DNA of 64,000 nt. Origin: Methylobacterium sp. CB376. GTDB lineage: Bacteria; Pseudomonadota; Alphaproteobacteria; Rhizobiales; Beijerinckiaceae. The notes beneath the pieces were generated by a model. It did no database searches. It was not told the origin of the DNA and worked only from the letters and a program-made list of their open reading frames with translations. Location: NCBI RefSeq assembly GCF_029714205.1, contig NZ_CP121648.1:2356001-2420000 (forward strand), read 5' to 3'. The position numbers and the translations under genes were made by a program. Positions within the stretch are counted from its first letter, which is position 1; the number at the start of each line of letters is the position of its first letter. Positions 18,827-28,658 of the stretch are shown here, one piece after another.

Positions 18827-19817
18827 GGCCGAAGCGGTCGCGCCAGGCCGGCAGCGCCCCCGGGAAGGGGAGGGCGGTGGCGGCGCGCACCCCGATCGCC
18901 ACCGCCCGCGCCAGGGTGCGGGCGGCGGCGTCGCCGAGGCGGGCGAGGTCGCCGACCGGGTCGGCGAGGGGCGCGCGGCCCGTCGCCACGGCGAAGACCA
19001 AGTCTCCGTCGAGGGGCGTGTGGGCCGGCAGGATCGCCCGGGCGAGGCCGTCCTGCGCCATCACGGCGAGGCGCCGCGCCTGCGCCTTGCTCAGGACCGC
19101 GTCGGTCGCCACCACCGCCAGGGTCGTGCTGGCGCCGGGCGGCGCGGCGCGCGGCCAGGCCAGGGCCTCCGGCGGGATCCGCGGGGCCGGGCCGCGCCCG
19201 CCGAACTCGTCGCCGACCTCGAAGGGCCCGGCCCAGAAATGCGGCCCCTCGCCGACCGTGACGCGCCCGAAGGCGTTGACCGCGACGAGCGCCGCCACGC
19301 GGGCGTCGAGGCCCGCGACGCGCGAGGAGGCGGAGCCGAGCCCGCCCTTCAGGTTGGCCGTGGTGGCGCCGTAGCCCGCCCCGACGGTGCCGAGGGCCAC
19401 CGGCCCCGCGGTCGCGGCCGCGGCCGCCGCGAAGCCGAGGTCGCGGTAGGGCGGGAGGCGGCCCCACGCCTTGTCGCCGCCGTTGAGGAGGTCGAACAGG
19501 ATCGCCGCGGGCACGATCGGCACGCGCACCGGCCCGACCGCGAAGCCGCGCCCCTGCTCGGCCAGCCACGCCGTCACGCCGGCCGCCGCGTCGAGGCCGA
19601 AGGCCGAGCCGCCCGACAGGACGAGGGCGTCGATGCCCTGCACGGTCCGCTCGGGATCGAGCAGGTCGGTCTCGCGGGTGCCGGGCCCGCCGCCGCGGAT
19701 GTCCACCGCCGCCGTGGCGGGCGCGTCGAACAGGATCGCGGTCACGCCGCTCGCCGCACGCGCGTCCTGCGCGTGGCCGACGCTGAGACCCGGGATGTCC
19801 GTGAGATCGTTCCTCAT
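18798..19817 (-). CDS. P1 (S58/DmpA) family self-cleaving aminopeptidase
   Basis: A ~339-aa N-terminal-nucleophile peptidase. Family landmarks are the opening LTDIPGLSVGHAQD, RGGGPGTRETDLL, LSGGSAFGLDAA, GAGYGATTANLKGGLGSAS and VVATDAVLSKAQ. Family members cleave themselves before a Ser or Thr just ahead of the VVATDA strand; here the site reads GASTTLAVVATDA, with Ser where Asn is common. Cytoplasmic; possible substrates are D-amino-acid or beta-amino-acid peptides or amides. Start chosen at MRNDLTDIPG, the normal family N-terminus. The gene end overlaps the autotransporter gene by 29 bp. Confidence 0.86.
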   Translation of the reverse strand: MRNDLTDIPGLSVGHAQDARAASGVTAILFDAPATAAVDIRGGGPGTRETDLLDPERTVQGIDALVLSGGSAFGLDAAAGVTAWLAEQGRGFAVGPVRVPIVPAAILFDLLNGGDKAWGRLPPYRDLGFAAAAAATAGPVALGTVGAGYGATTANLKGGLGSASSRVAGLDARVAALVAVNAFGRVTVGEGPHFWAGPFEVGDEFGGRGPAPRIPPEALAWPRAAPPGASTTLAVVATDAVLSKAQARRLAVMAQDGLARAILPAHTPLDGDLVFAVATGRAPLADPVGDLARLGDAAARTLARAVAIGVRAATALPFPGALPAWRDRFGLRTGSAAPP

Positions 19818-20037
19818 CTGGCGCGGCACTCCGTCACGATGGGTGGGCCGGACGGGCGGGCCGCGGAACGGGCGGCCGCCGATCCGCATTGGCCATCCCG
19901 GCCCGCGCGGCAGGCACGGCCCGCGCGGCAGGGCGTCGCGTCCCCCGCGCGGCACCCGGCCCCGTCACGCATAGCTCGGCAAACACACCAGAAACAGTCG
20001 ATGCGTAGAAGACCGGCATGCGGCATGCCTTGGAATC

Positions 20038-20077
20038 GGTATCAATACCAGGACGGGAGAGCCCGAAGCCTCTCCCG
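20038..20077. promoter_or_regulatory. Paired dyads upstream of the RND efflux genes
   Basis: Two inverted repeats lie 31-70 bp before the adaptor start codon: GGTAT-CA-ATACC (20039-20050) and CGGGAGAG-N8-CTCTCCCG (20054-20077, 8-bp arms). They could be a repressor operator and a leader hairpin, but no local repressor gene is divergent from the operon. The rest of the 290-bp gap from the P1 peptidase start shows only a short direct repeat of GGCCCGCGCGGCAGG. Confidence 0.4.
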
Positions 20078-20107
20078 CCGCGCTCTCGAGAGGGTCCGAC
20101 CCGTCCG

Positions 20108-21298
20108 ATGTCGTCAGGAACGAGCAGGTCCCCGCGCCGGTCGCGGCGCGGCACCGTGATCCTCATGCTCCTGCTTCTCGTCGGGGGCGGCGGCGCCTAC
20201 GCGTGGCAGCGCAACCAGGCCGCCGCGCCGGCGCCGCGCGCCGCGCGGGCGCCCGCCCCGGTCCCGGTGCTCCTCGCGAGGGTGGAGCAGGGCCCCTTCA
20301 ACGTGGTGCTCGGCGGGCTCGGCACCGTCCAGGCCTACAACACCGTCCAGGTGCGCAGCCGCGTGGACGGCGAGATCCAGAAGGTGGCGTTCCGGGAGGG
20401 GCAGGTCGTGCGCAAGGGCGACCTGCTCGTCCAGGTCGATCCGCGTCCCTTCCAGGCGACCCTGGACCAGGCGCGGGCGAAGAAGACCCAGGACGAGGCC
20501 AACCTGCGCAACGCCAGGGCGGACCTGGAGCGCTACACCAAGCTCGGCGAGTACGCCTCCCGCCAGCAGACCGAGACCCAGGGCGCGACGGTGGCCCAGC
20601 TCACCGCCCAGGTCGCCTCCGATCAGGCGGCGATCGACAACGCCGAGACCCAGCTCGGCTACGCCACGATCCGCGCCCCCCTGGACGGCGTCACGGGGTT
20701 CCGGCAGGTCGACGTCGGCAACATCGTCAACGCCTCGACCCAGACCGGCATTGTCACCATCACGCAGGTCGAGCCGATCTACGTCGTCTTCACGGCGCCC
20801 GAGGAGGAGCTGCAGCAGATCGCCGAGGCCCACGCGGCCGGCCCGGTGCCGGTCGAGGCGTGGTCCACCGACGGCCAGCGGAAGCTCTCGGACGGCACGC
20901 TGAGCGTGATCAACAACCAAGTCGACACGGCGACCGGCACGATCCGCCTGAAGGCGAGCTTCCCCAACCGGAACCACGCGCTCTGGCCGGGCCTTTCGGT
21001 CTCGACGCGCATGCGCATCGGGGTCGAGAAGGAGGCCGTGACCGTGCCGGAGGACGCCGTGCAGCACGGGCCGAAGGGCCTCTACGCCTTCGTGGTCGGC
21101 GAGGACGGCAAGGCGCGGGTGCAGCCGATCACGGCCGGGCATTCCAGCGAGGGCCGCACCGTCATCCGCCAGGGGCTCACCCCGGGGCAGAGCGTCGTCA
21201 AGGAGGGTCAGTCCCGCGTGCAGGACGGCGGCCCCGTGGCCGAGCGCCGGCCCACCGGGACGGCCCAGGCGCAGGCCCCCGCGACCGGAGCGCCCTGA
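20108..21298 (+). CDS. RND efflux periplasmic adaptor (MdtA-like membrane fusion protein)
   Basis: A ~396-aa HlyD/RND-type adaptor. A single N-terminal membrane anchor (VILMLLLLVGGGGAYAW) is followed by a barrel-sandwich (lipoyl-like) domain with GTVQAYNTVQVRSRVDGEI, a coiled-coil hairpin (about 115-185) and a beta-barrel ending in TVPEDAVQHG. It links the inner-membrane pump encoded 3 nt downstream to an outer-membrane channel. Sequence is closest in style to MdtA, the partner of MdtBC. The ATG at 20108 precedes the basic and anchor segment; an in-frame ATG further upstream adds a disordered extension. Confidence 0.9.
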   Translation: MSSGTSRSPRRSRRGTVILMLLLLVGGGGAYAWQRNQAAAPAPRAARAPAPVPVLLARVEQGPFNVVLGGLGTVQAYNTVQVRSRVDGEIQKVAFREGQVVRKGDLLVQVDPRPFQATLDQARAKKTQDEANLRNARADLERYTKLGEYASRQQTETQGATVAQLTAQVASDQAAIDNAETQLGYATIRAPLDGVTGFRQVDVGNIVNASTQTGIVTITQVEPIYVVFTAPEEELQQIAEAHAAGPVPVEAWSTDGQRKLSDGTLSVINNQVDTATGTIRLKASFPNRNHALWPGLSVSTRMRIGVEKEAVTVPEDAVQHGPKGLYAFVVGEDGKARVQPITAGHSSEGRTVIRQGLTPGQSVVKEGQSRVQDGGPVAERRPTGTAQAQAPATGAP

Positions 21299-21301
21299 AC
21301 C

Positions 21302-24300
21302 ATGAAGGGCGGCATCTCAGCCTATTTCATCCGCTATCCCGTCGCGACCTCACTGATCATGGCGGGGATCCTGTTCGTCGGGATCGTGGCCTACCCGCTG
21401 CTCGGCGTCGCGCCGCTGCCCCAGGTCGACTTCCCGACCATCCAGGTGACGGCGCAGTTGCCGGGCGCCAGCCCGGAGACCATGGCCTCCTCGGTGGCCC
21501 AGCCCCTGGAGCGCCAGTTCTCCCAGATCCCCGGCGTCAGCCAGATGACGTCGTCGAGTTCGCTCGGCGTCTCGTCGGTCTCGGTGCAGTTCGACCTGTC
21601 GCGCAACATCGACGCGGCGGCGAACGACATCCAGGCGGCGATCAACGCCGCGGGCGGGCAATTGCCCAAGAACCTGCCGAGCCCGCCGACCTACCGGAAG
21701 GTGAACCCGGCCGATTCGCCGATCCTGATCCTGTCGGCGACCTCCGACACGCTGCCGCTGATCGAGGTCGACGACGCCGTCGACGTGCAGTTCGCCCAGC
21801 GCATCAGCCAGATCTCGGGCGTCGCGCAGGTGCTGATCGGCGGCCAGCAGAAGCCGGCGGTGCGCATCCAGGTCGATCCGGCCAAGCTCGTCGCCAAGGA
21901 CCTGTCGCTCGAGGACGTGCGCGCCCAGCTGTCGATCACCACGGTCAACAACCCGAAGGGCAATTTCGACGGGCCGACCCGCAGCTTCACGGTCTACGCC
22001 AACGACCAGCTGACCGAGGCGAAGGACTGGAACAACGTCATCATCGCCTACCGCAACGGGGCGCCGCTGCGGGTGCGCGACATCGGGCAGGCGGTGGCCG
22101 GCCCCGAGGACGCCAAGCAGGCGGCCTGGACCAACGGCCAGCGCGGCGTCTTCCTGGTGATCTTCAAGCAGCCCGGCGCCAACGTGATCGACACGGTCGA
22201 CCGCATCAAGGCCGAGCTGCCGCGCCTGCGCGCCGCCCTGCCGGCCGCGATCAAGGTCGAGGTGCTGAGCGACCGCACGCAGACGATCCGCGCCGCGGTC
22301 GAGGACGTGCAATTCACCCTGCTCCTGACGATCGGCCTCGTCGTGGCGGTGATCTTCGTCTTCCTGCGCAGCCTGTGGGCGACGGTGATCCCGAGCATCA
22401 CCGTGCCGCTGTCGCTGCTGGGCGCCTGCGCGCTGATGTGGATGGCCGGCTACACCCTCGACAACCTCTCGCTGATGGCGCTCACCATCTCGGTCGGCTT
22501 CGTGGTCGACGACGCCATCGTGGTGCTGGAGAACATCGCCCGCTACCTGGAGGAGGGGATGAAGCCCCGCGAGGCGGCCCTCAAGGGGGCGGGCGAGATC
22601 GGCTTCACGATCGTGTCGATCTCGGTCTCGCTCGTGGCGGTGCTGATCCCGCTCCTGCTGATGGGCGGCATCATCGGGCGGCTGTTCCGCGAATTCGCCG
22701 TCACCCTGTCGATGGCGATCGGCGTCTCGGCCTTCGTGTCGCTGTCGCTGACGCCGATGATGGCCTCGCGCTTCCTGCGGCCGCACGCGGAGGAGCGGCA
22801 CGGCCGGCTCTACCGCTTCAGCGAGCGCGTCTTCGAGGGGATGGTGAGCGGCTACGCGGCCGCCCTCGACGTGGCCCTGCGCCACCGCTTCATCACCCTG
22901 CTCAGCTTCCTGGCGACGGTGGCGCTCACGGTCCACCTGTTCATGATCATCCCGAAGGGCTTCTTCCCGCAGCAGGATACGGGGCTCATCACCGGCATCA
23001 CCGAGGCCGGGCAGGACATCTCCTTCCGGGCCATGCAGCGGCGCCAGGAGGAGGTCGGCCGGGTGATCCAGTCCGACCCGGACGTCGCGAGCATCGCCAT
23101 GGCGATCGGCGGCAACGGGCAGTCGCTCAATACCGGGCGCATGTTCATCACGCTCAAGCCCCGCGACCACCGCACGGCGGACGCCTTCGAGATCATCCGG
23201 CGGCTGCGGCCGCAGCTCGACCGGCTGATGGGCGTGAAGGTGTTCCTGCAGGCCGCCCAGGACGTGCGGACCGGCGCGCGCGCCTCGCGCACGCAGTTCG
23301 AGTACACGCTGCAGGACCCTGACCTCGACGAATTGAACACGTGGTCGCCGCGGCTCCTGGAGAAGCTGAGGACGCTGCCGGAGCTGCGGGACGTCGCCAC
23401 CGACCAGCAGACCAGCGGCACCACGCTGACCCTGCGGATCGACCGCGACGCGGCCTCCCGCTTCGGCATCACGCCGCAGCTGATCGACGACACGCTCTAC
23501 GACGCGATCGGCCAGCGCCAGATCGCCCAGTACTTCACGCAGCTCAACAGCTACCACGTGGTCCTGGAGATCCTGCCGGCCCTGCAGGGCACGCCGGAGA
23601 CGCTGCGCAGCATCTACGTGAAGTCGCCGACGACGGGCGGGCAGGTGCCGCTCGCGGCCTTCGCCTCCTGGTCCACCGACCCGGTCCGCCCGCTCTCGAT
23701 CAGCCACCAGGGCCAGTTCCCGGCGGTGACGATCAGCTTCAACCTCGCGCCGAACGTGGCGCTGGGCCAGGCGACGGCGGCGATCGAGCAGGCGAGCCGC
23801 GACCTCGGGGTGCCGCCGACCGTGATGGGCGGCTTCCAGGGCACGGCCCAGGCCTTCCAGCAATCGCTCAGCACGGTGCCGCTGCTCATCGTGGCGGCCC
23901 TGATCGTGGTCTACCTGATCCTGGGCGTGCTCTACGAGAGCTACATCCACCCGCTCACGATCCTCTCGACGCTGCCCTCGGCGGGCGTGGGCGCGCTGGC
24001 GATGCTGCTCGGCTTCGGCTTCGACTTCAGCCTGATCGCCCTCATCGGCATCATCCTGCTGATCGGCATCGTGAAGAAGAACGGGATCATGATGGTCGAC
24101 TTCGCCATCGCGGCGGAGCGGGCCGAGCACCTCTCCTCCGAGGAGGCGATCCGGCGGGCGGCGATCCTGCGCTTCCGCCCGATCCTGATGACCACGATGG
24201 CGGCCCTGCTCGGCGGCATCCCGCTGATGTTCGGCACCGGCACCGGCGCGGAGATCCGCCAGCCCCTCGGCTACGCCATGGTCGGCGGGCTCGCGGTGAG

Positions 24301-24463
24301 CCAGGTGCTGACCCTGTTCACGACGCCGGTGATCTACGTCTACCTCGACACGCTCGCGCAGTACCTGTCCGGATCGAGGCCGGACAGGCCCCAGGGCGGG
24401 GAGGGCGAGGCGGACCCTGCCGATCCCTACCGGCGCGAGCGGGAATTGCAGGCGGCGGAGTGA
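21302..24463 (+). CDS. RND efflux transporter permease (MdtB/MdtC-like, HAE1 family)
   Basis: A 1053-aa proton-driven efflux pump of full family length, with 12 membrane segments and two large periplasmic loops. It opens with the family N-terminus ISAYFIRYPVATSLIM. The charged membrane motif VGFVVDDAIVVLENI (near 400) carries the proton-relay Asp pair, and FFPQQDTG opens the second porter half. It exports drugs or other amphiphiles with the MdtA-like adaptor. Only one permease is present, whereas MdtBC pumps use two, so it may act as a homotrimer. No outer-membrane factor gene is in the window. Confidence 0.92.
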   Translation: MKGGISAYFIRYPVATSLIMAGILFVGIVAYPLLGVAPLPQVDFPTIQVTAQLPGASPETMASSVAQPLERQFSQIPGVSQMTSSSSLGVSSVSVQFDLSRNIDAAANDIQAAINAAGGQLPKNLPSPPTYRKVNPADSPILILSATSDTLPLIEVDDAVDVQFAQRISQISGVAQVLIGGQQKPAVRIQVDPAKLVAKDLSLEDVRAQLSITTVNNPKGNFDGPTRSFTVYANDQLTEAKDWNNVIIAYRNGAPLRVRDIGQAVAGPEDAKQAAWTNGQRGVFLVIFKQPGANVIDTVDRIKAELPRLRAALPAAIKVEVLSDRTQTIRAAVEDVQFTLLLTIGLVVAVIFVFLRSLWATVIPSITVPLSLLGACALMWMAGYTLDNLSLMALTISVGFVVDDAIVVLENIARYLEEGMKPREAALKGAGEIGFTIVSISVSLVAVLIPLLLMGGIIGRLFREFAVTLSMAIGVSAFVSLSLTPMMASRFLRPHAEERHGRLYRFSERVFEGMVSGYAAALDVALRHRFITLLSFLATVALTVHLFMIIPKGFFPQQDTGLITGITEAGQDISFRAMQRRQEEVGRVIQSDPDVASIAMAIGGNGQSLNTGRMFITLKPRDHRTADAFEIIRRLRPQLDRLMGVKVFLQAAQDVRTGARASRTQFEYTLQDPDLDELNTWSPRLLEKLRTLPELRDVATDQQTSGTTLTLRIDRDAASRFGITPQLIDDTLYDAIGQRQIAQYFTQLNSYHVVLEILPALQGTPETLRSIYVKSPTTGGQVPLAAFASWSTDPVRPLSISHQGQFPAVTISFNLAPNVALGQATAAIEQASRDLGVPPTVMGGFQGTAQAFQQSLSTVPLLIVAALIVVYLILGVLYESYIHPLTILSTLPSAGVGALAMLLGFGFDFSLIALIGIILLIGIVKKNGIMMVDFAIAAERAEHLSSEEAIRRAAILRFRPILMTTMAALLGGIPLMFGTGTGAEIRQPLGYAMVGGLAVSQVLTLFTTPVIYVYLDTLAQYLSGSRPDRPQGGEGEADPADPYRRERELQAAE

Positions 24464-24506
24464 GGCGGTTCTCGATCGATGGGCGCGGCAGCGAGCCTGC
24501 GCGCGG

Positions 24507-24947
24507 CTATCCTCCGAACCGCCCCGCCAGCGCCGTGCTCAGCCGCTCGCCCTCCGCGATGAAGCGGGCGGAGGCCTCCTGGGCCGAGGGCGTGCAGATC
24601 CGGTAATTGACCGCGTAACCCCGATAGCCGCGATTGTAGGCGCCCGCGAGCCGGTCGCGGCGGCCGGGCGTGGTCCCCTCCGCCTCGAGGAGGGCCTTCA
24701 TCCGGGCCGGCCACTCGGCCGCGTCCGCCTGCCCGCAGAGGTCGCGCAGGAAGCTCAGCGCCCCGATGATCTCGGACAGGCGCAGCAGGTCCTTGTCGTA
24801 GGGGGCCGGCGCTTCCGGCGGCGGGGGAGGCTCCTTCTCGGGCGGTTTGGCGGGCGCGGCGGGCTTCGCCCGCCCCTGCTGCGCGAGAACCGGGGCCGGC
24901 GCGAGCCCGAGCAGAGCCGCGAGCCCGAGGGCGAGCAGCCGCCTCAC
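24507..24947 (-). CDS. TIGR02301-family secreted protein, function unknown
   Basis: A 146-aa protein with a Sec signal peptide (cleavage near VLAQQ) and a Pro/Glu-rich linker (about 28-48). A conserved helical domain follows: LLRLSEIIGALSFLRDLC, RMKALLEAE and AYNRGYRGYAVNYRICTP. This matches the TIGR02301 family of Rhizobiales, whose role is unknown. Two Cys residues (in RDLC and RICTP) may form a disulfide in the periplasm. The start codon overlaps the stop of the NUDIX gene by 4 nt, so the two are translationally coupled. Confidence 0.8.
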   Translation of the reverse strand: MRRLLALGLAALLGLAPAPVLAQQGRAKPAAPAKPPEKEPPPPPEAPAPYDKDLLRLSEIIGALSFLRDLCGQADAAEWPARMKALLEAEGTTPGRRDRLAGAYNRGYRGYAVNYRICTPSAQEASARFIAEGERLSTALAGRFGG

Positions 24948-25399
24948 GGCGGGCCCTCCACCGCCGCCACCGCCTCGGCCAGGATCGCGAGCAGCCCGTC
25001 CGTGGTCGGCAGGGCGGCCGCCTCCGCCACCGTCACCCAGCGCACGTCGAGGGCCTCGTCGCCCGGGGCGGGCTCGTGGCGCAGCCAGCGCGCCGCGTGC
25101 GCCATGATCACGAAGTGGTGCAGCACGCGGCCGTCGCCGTCGCGCTCGATCACCTCGGTCGGCGACAGGCCGGCCACGATCTCCGCCTCGACCCCGACCT
25201 CCTCCCGCAACTCGCGCAGGGCCGTCTCGGCGAGGCGCTCGCCCGGCTCGACCAGCCCTCCGGGCAGCGAGTAGAGCCCGTGCAGGGGCGAGCCGCCCCG
25301 GGAGGCGACGAGCACCCGGCCCCCGCGCACCACCGCCACGGAGGCGGCGAGGTAGGGGCGGGCCGGGTAGCGCCGGCCCTGCGGGTCGCTCGCCGTCAC
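24944..25399 (-). CDS. NUDIX hydrolase
   Basis: A 151-aa single-domain NUDIX hydrolase, probably acting on a nucleoside-diphosphate derivative in the cytoplasm. The NUDIX box is intact: GLVEPGERLAETALRELREE followed by VG. It starts with GTG at 25399, overlapping the preceding gene's stop by 4 nt (GTGA); no upstream start in frame precedes the domain. The substrate is not predictable. Its fold begins ASVAVVRGGRVLVASRGGSP, the usual first strand. Confidence 0.85.
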   Translation of the reverse strand: MTASDPQGRRYPARPYLAASVAVVRGGRVLVASRGGSPLHGLYSLPGGLVEPGERLAETALRELREEVGVEAEIVAGLSPTEVIERDGDGRVLHHFVIMAHAARWLRHEPAPGDEALDVRWVTVAEAAALPTTDGLLAILAEAVAAVEGPP

Positions 25400-26436
25400 G
25401 GACGCAGGTCGGCGACGCGGCCGTCCTCGAGCGCGACCAGGATGTGGAGGCCGCGCCCGCGGCCCAGCACCACCGGCGCGGCCCGCGCCGGGGAAGGCAG
25501 GGCGATGCGGGCGCGCTCGACGATGCCGCCCTTCAGGGAGAGCAGGGCGAGGGCGGAGCGGTCGCGGGTCGGCACCGCGAGCGCCGGCACGCCGTCGCCG
25601 TCGAGATCCGCCGCCGCGCCGGCCTCGGCATAGCCGGGCGCCTCGCCCGCCAGGACGGCGCCGCCGGGACCGATCCGCCAATGCTGCAGGCGGCCCTCGC
25701 CCGGCGCGCCCCGCACCAGCGCCAGGGTGACGCGGCCCGATCCCTCGAAATCGCCCGAAGCCGCGGGGCCCGGCACGCCGCCCTCGGCCGGGGTCTCGGC
25801 GGCGACGCCCCAGCTCTCGCCCTCGCGGGCGATCACCACGAGGCTCGCCTTGTCGGCCCGGACCTTGGCGGCGAGCAGGCAGAGCCGCCCGTCGAGGTCG
25901 ACGGCCTGGACCGTCCCGCCGGCGAAGACCGCGTCCTCGCCCGCCGCCACCGTCGAGGTGGCGATCGGGACCGGCTTCGGGTCGGCGCTGCGGGCCACCG
26001 GCTGGCGCTCGCGCACCGTCACGGTCGCGGCGGCGGGGCGGCCGTCCGGGGCGCTGCGCGGATGGCTGAGGAAGGCCGAGACCGGGCCGGACAGGGCCCG
26101 CCGGGAGCCCGGCACCGCCCCCCGCGGCGTCTCGGAGGCGGAGAGACCCTCGGCAGCCCAGGCCGGGATCGGCGTCGCGGCGACGCCGCCCTCGTCGAGC
26201 GACACGATCGCGCCGCCCTCGGCGCCCCAGGCAACGGCGACGCCGCCCGGGCGGCCGCGCGGCATCAGCCCGGAGGTCTCGGCGGCGAGGGAGACCTCGC
26301 TGCCGGGGCCGCGGATCTCGGTCACCCGGAAGGGCAGGGGCAGGAGCGAGACGGCGGGCTCGGCCCGCGCGGCGGCGGTGAGGCCGGCCGCGAGACCGAC
26401 CAGCAGGGCGAGCGCGAGCGCCGCCCGCTCAGACAT
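25396..26436 (-). CDS. Secreted protein with VCBS/FG-GAP-like repeats, function unknown
   Basis: A 346-aa protein with a Sec signal peptide (about 1-25, ending ARAE). The body is rich in beta strands with FG-GAP-like segments such as SGDFEGSGRVTLALV and AAADLDGDGVPALAVPTRD, suggesting a beta-propeller in the periplasm. It overlaps the upstream SDR gene by 8 nt and the downstream NUDIX gene by 4 nt, so it belongs to a four-gene unit SDR, propeller, NUDIX, TIGR02301. I do not recognise a more specific family. Confidence 0.7.
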   Translation of the reverse strand: MSERAALALALLVGLAAGLTAAARAEPAVSLLPLPFRVTEIRGPGSEVSLAAETSGLMPRGRPGGVAVAWGAEGGAIVSLDEGGVAATPIPAWAAEGLSASETPRGAVPGSRRALSGPVSAFLSHPRSAPDGRPAAATVTVRERQPVARSADPKPVPIATSTVAAGEDAVFAGGTVQAVDLDGRLCLLAAKVRADKASLVVIAREGESWGVAAETPAEGGVPGPAASGDFEGSGRVTLALVRGAPGEGRLQHWRIGPGGAVLAGEAPGYAEAGAAADLDGDGVPALAVPTRDRSALALLSLKGGIVERARIALPSPARAAPVVLGRGRGLHILVALEDGRVADLRP

Positions 26437-27184
26437 GCTGGCCGCCGTTGATGTGCAGCTCCGCCCCGTTCACGTAGGACGAGGCCTCGGTGCACAGGAA
26501 GTAGATCGCCTTCGCCACCTCGTCGGGGGTGCCGAGCCGCCGCTGCGGAATCTGGGCCACGAGCTTGTCGGTGCCCGGCGACAGGATCGAGGTGTCGATC
26601 TCGCCCGGCGAGATCGCGTTCACGCGCACGCCGAGTGGCCCGAAATCCGACGCCATCTCGCGGGTCAGCCCGGCGAGCGCCGCCTTCGAGGTGGCGTAGG
26701 CCGCCCCCGCGAAGGGATGCACCCGCGAGCCGGCGATCGAGGTGACGTTCACGATCGAGCCCCGCGCCCGGGTGAGCTCGTTGCACAGGCCGCGGGCGAG
26801 CAGGATCGGCGCGAAGAAATTGACCTGGAACACCCGCTGCCAATCGTCGAACGGGGTCGCGATGGCGCCCATCCGCTCGCCGCCGGGGGCCTTGGGCGAG
26901 ATGCCGGCATTGTTGACGAGGGCGTGCAGCAGGCCGCCCTCCTCCTCCAGGCGCCGCGCCACCTCCTCGACCCCCCGCACGGTGTCGGCGGGGTCGGCGA
27001 GGTCGACCTGGAGGTGGTCCTCCGGCCCCATCTCCCAGGGGCAGTTCTCCGGGAAGGGGTGGCGCGAGCAGGTGATCACCCGCCAGCCCGCCGCGGAGAA
27101 CCGCTTGACGGTGGCGTGGCCGATGCCGCGGCTGGCGCCCGTGAGCAGCATCACGCGCCGGCGTTCGTTGCTGGACTGGGCCAA
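26429..27184 (-). CDS. SDR-family NAD(P)-dependent oxidoreductase
   Basis: Classical 251-aa short-chain dehydrogenase. TGASRGIG (about 15-22) binds the cofactor, and NNAG, Ser in VTSIAG and the YATSK motif form the active site. The C-terminus LNGGQHV-type ending (INGGQHV) is typical of FabG-like enzymes. The substrate is unknown. It is the first gene of the minus-strand unit continuing with the propeller protein, NUDIX hydrolase and TIGR02301 protein. It is preceded by a 112-bp gap from pdxH with no evident terminator. Confidence 0.88.
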   Translation of the reverse strand: MAQSSNERRRVMLLTGASRGIGHATVKRFSAAGWRVITCSRHPFPENCPWEMGPEDHLQVDLADPADTVRGVEEVARRLEEEGGLLHALVNNAGISPKAPGGERMGAIATPFDDWQRVFQVNFFAPILLARGLCNELTRARGSIVNVTSIAGSRVHPFAGAAYATSKAALAGLTREMASDFGPLGVRVNAISPGEIDTSILSPGTDKLVAQIPQRRLGTPDEVAKAIYFLCTEASSYVNGAELHINGGQHV

Positions 27185-27296
27185 GGCTTGTCTCGAATCC
27201 GGTGCGGGGCGCGCCGCCCCTCGGCGGCGCGGGTCGTGCGTCAGGTCTAAGCCCGGGTCGGGCGGAAATCCAGCCTCGCGGTGCCGCAGCGCAGCA

Positions 27297-27929
27297 TCAC
27301 GGGAAGAGCCGGCTGCGCTCCCAGCCCTCGCCGGCCCGGGTGAAGCGGACGCGGTCGTGCAGCCGGAAGTCGCCGTTCTGCCAGAACTCGATCGTGACGG
27401 GCGTCACCCGGAAGCCGGTCCAGTGGGGCGGCCGGGGCACCTCGTCCTCGCCGAAGCGCGCGGCGGCCTCCGCCACGGCCCGCTCCAGGGCGCCCCGGCT
27501 CTCCAGGGGCTCGGATTGCCGGCTCGCCCAGGCGCCGATCCGGCTGTCGCGGGGCCGCGTGGCGAAGTAGGCGTCGGCCTCCGCATCCTCGACGCGCCCC
27601 ACGGCGCCCCGCACCCGCACCTGCCGGCGCAGGCTCTTCCAGTGGAACAGCAGCGCCGCCTGCGGGTTCTCGGCGAGTTCGAGCCCCTTGGCGGAGCGGG
27701 AATTGGTGTAGAAGACGAAGCCCTGCGCGTCCAAGCCCTTCAGCAGGACGATGCGCGCATCCGGCAGCCCGTCGCGGCCGGCCGTGGCGAGCGTCATGGC
27801 GTTGGGATCCTCCGGCTCGGACCCCTGCGCCTGCTCGAACCACTCGGTGAACAGCGCCCAGGGATCCGTGCGCTCGGTGAAATCACCGTTCGTTAACGCG
27901 GCCACGGCATCGTCCCTTTCATGTGACAT
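27297..27929 (-). CDS. pdxH: Pyridoxamine 5'-phosphate oxidase
   Basis: A 210-aa FMN enzyme that oxidises pyridoxamine or pyridoxine 5'-phosphate to pyridoxal phosphate, the last step of vitamin B6 salvage and synthesis. Recognisable segments are [67 protein letters not shown] and the C-terminus ending RLFP. Length fits the family. It is divergent from the lipoprotein gene at 28005 with a 75-bp shared promoter region. The ATG at 27929 gives the usual short N-terminal extension. Confidence 0.93.
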   Translation of the reverse strand: MSHERDDAVAALTNGDFTERTDPWALFTEWFEQAQGSEPEDPNAMTLATAGRDGLPDARIVLLKGLDAQGFVFYTNSRSAKGLELAENPQAALLFHWKSLRRQVRVRGAVGRVEDAEADAYFATRPRDSRIGAWASRQSEPLESRGALERAVAEAAARFGEDEVPRPPHWTGFRVTPVTIEFWQNGDFRLHDRVRFTRAGEGWERSRLFP

Positions 27930-28004
27930 CGGATGCGAGGACAGGCCGGCGTCGCAGGCTCGCGTCGCGGCGCTGGGGCCGGTCCCGCGGTGGGTACAGG
28001 TGGT

Positions 28005-28505
28005 ATGCGTCGTCACGTGTGTAAAGCGAATTCCCCAGCGACACGGCGCCCGGCGGCACGCCTCCTCCGCGCGGCGCTGACCGGCGGCCTGCTCGTCGCC
28101 GGGGCGGGTTGCAGCCAGCCGCTGCTCGTCTTCCAGGCCAAGCCGCAGGCCGAGGCGCCGGCGCCCGAGCCGACCAGCACCGGCAGCATCGGGCCGGTCG
28201 CGCCCCGCAGCTTCGGGGGCGACCTCACGGCCGAGGATTGGCGCCGCGCCAGGGCCGCCCTCGCGGTGGCCCTCGATCCCCAGGGCAACGGCCGGCCGGT
28301 GAAGTGGGACAACCCGGATTCCAAGATGCGCGGCATGGTCAACCCGACCGGCCTGCCCTACGTCGCGCAGGACGAGATCTGCCGCAACTTCCTGGCGACG
28401 GTGATCGCGCCCACCGGCAGCCGCTTCGTGCGCGGCACCGGCTGCCGGCCCTCGGGAGGCTCCTGGGAGCTCAAGAGCCTGAAGGCGACGCGCGCCCCGG
28501 CCTGA
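28005..28505 (+). CDS. RT0821/Lpp0805-type surface lipoprotein
   Basis: A ~166-aa lipoprotein with a lipobox near LLVAGAGC, so the mature chain starts at the Cys about residue 36. The domain around [43 protein letters not shown] and [11 protein letters not shown] matches the RT0821/Lpp0805 surface-protein family, which is related to rickettsial 17-kDa antigens. Expected in the outer membrane; the function is unknown. An in-frame ATG further upstream is disfavoured because it would precede the signal by ~24 extra residues. Confidence 0.82.
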   Translation: MRRHVCKANSPATRRPAARLLRAALTGGLLVAGAGCSQPLLVFQAKPQAEAPAPEPTSTGSIGPVAPRSFGGDLTAEDWRRARAALAVALDPQGNGRPVKWDNPDSKMRGMVNPTGLPYVAQDEICRNFLATVIAPTGSRFVRGTGCRPSGGSWELKSLKATRAPA

Positions 28506-28658
28506 CCGGGCGGGGCCCCGGCCCGAATGGCCGGCCCGGCGGTCCCGCCGCCCGCGGGGTCGCCAAGGCGTTGCAAACCGGCAACACATCTCCCACATTG
28601 GCGGCAGAGATCATCACGGAGCGCCACCGCCCGGGCTCCGCAACGGCACCGGATCCCC

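Noticed and set aside
21350..24130. 926-codon minus-strand frame opposite the RND permease
   Set aside because: His/Asp/Arg-rich antisense reading without family features; the plus-strand permease is certain.
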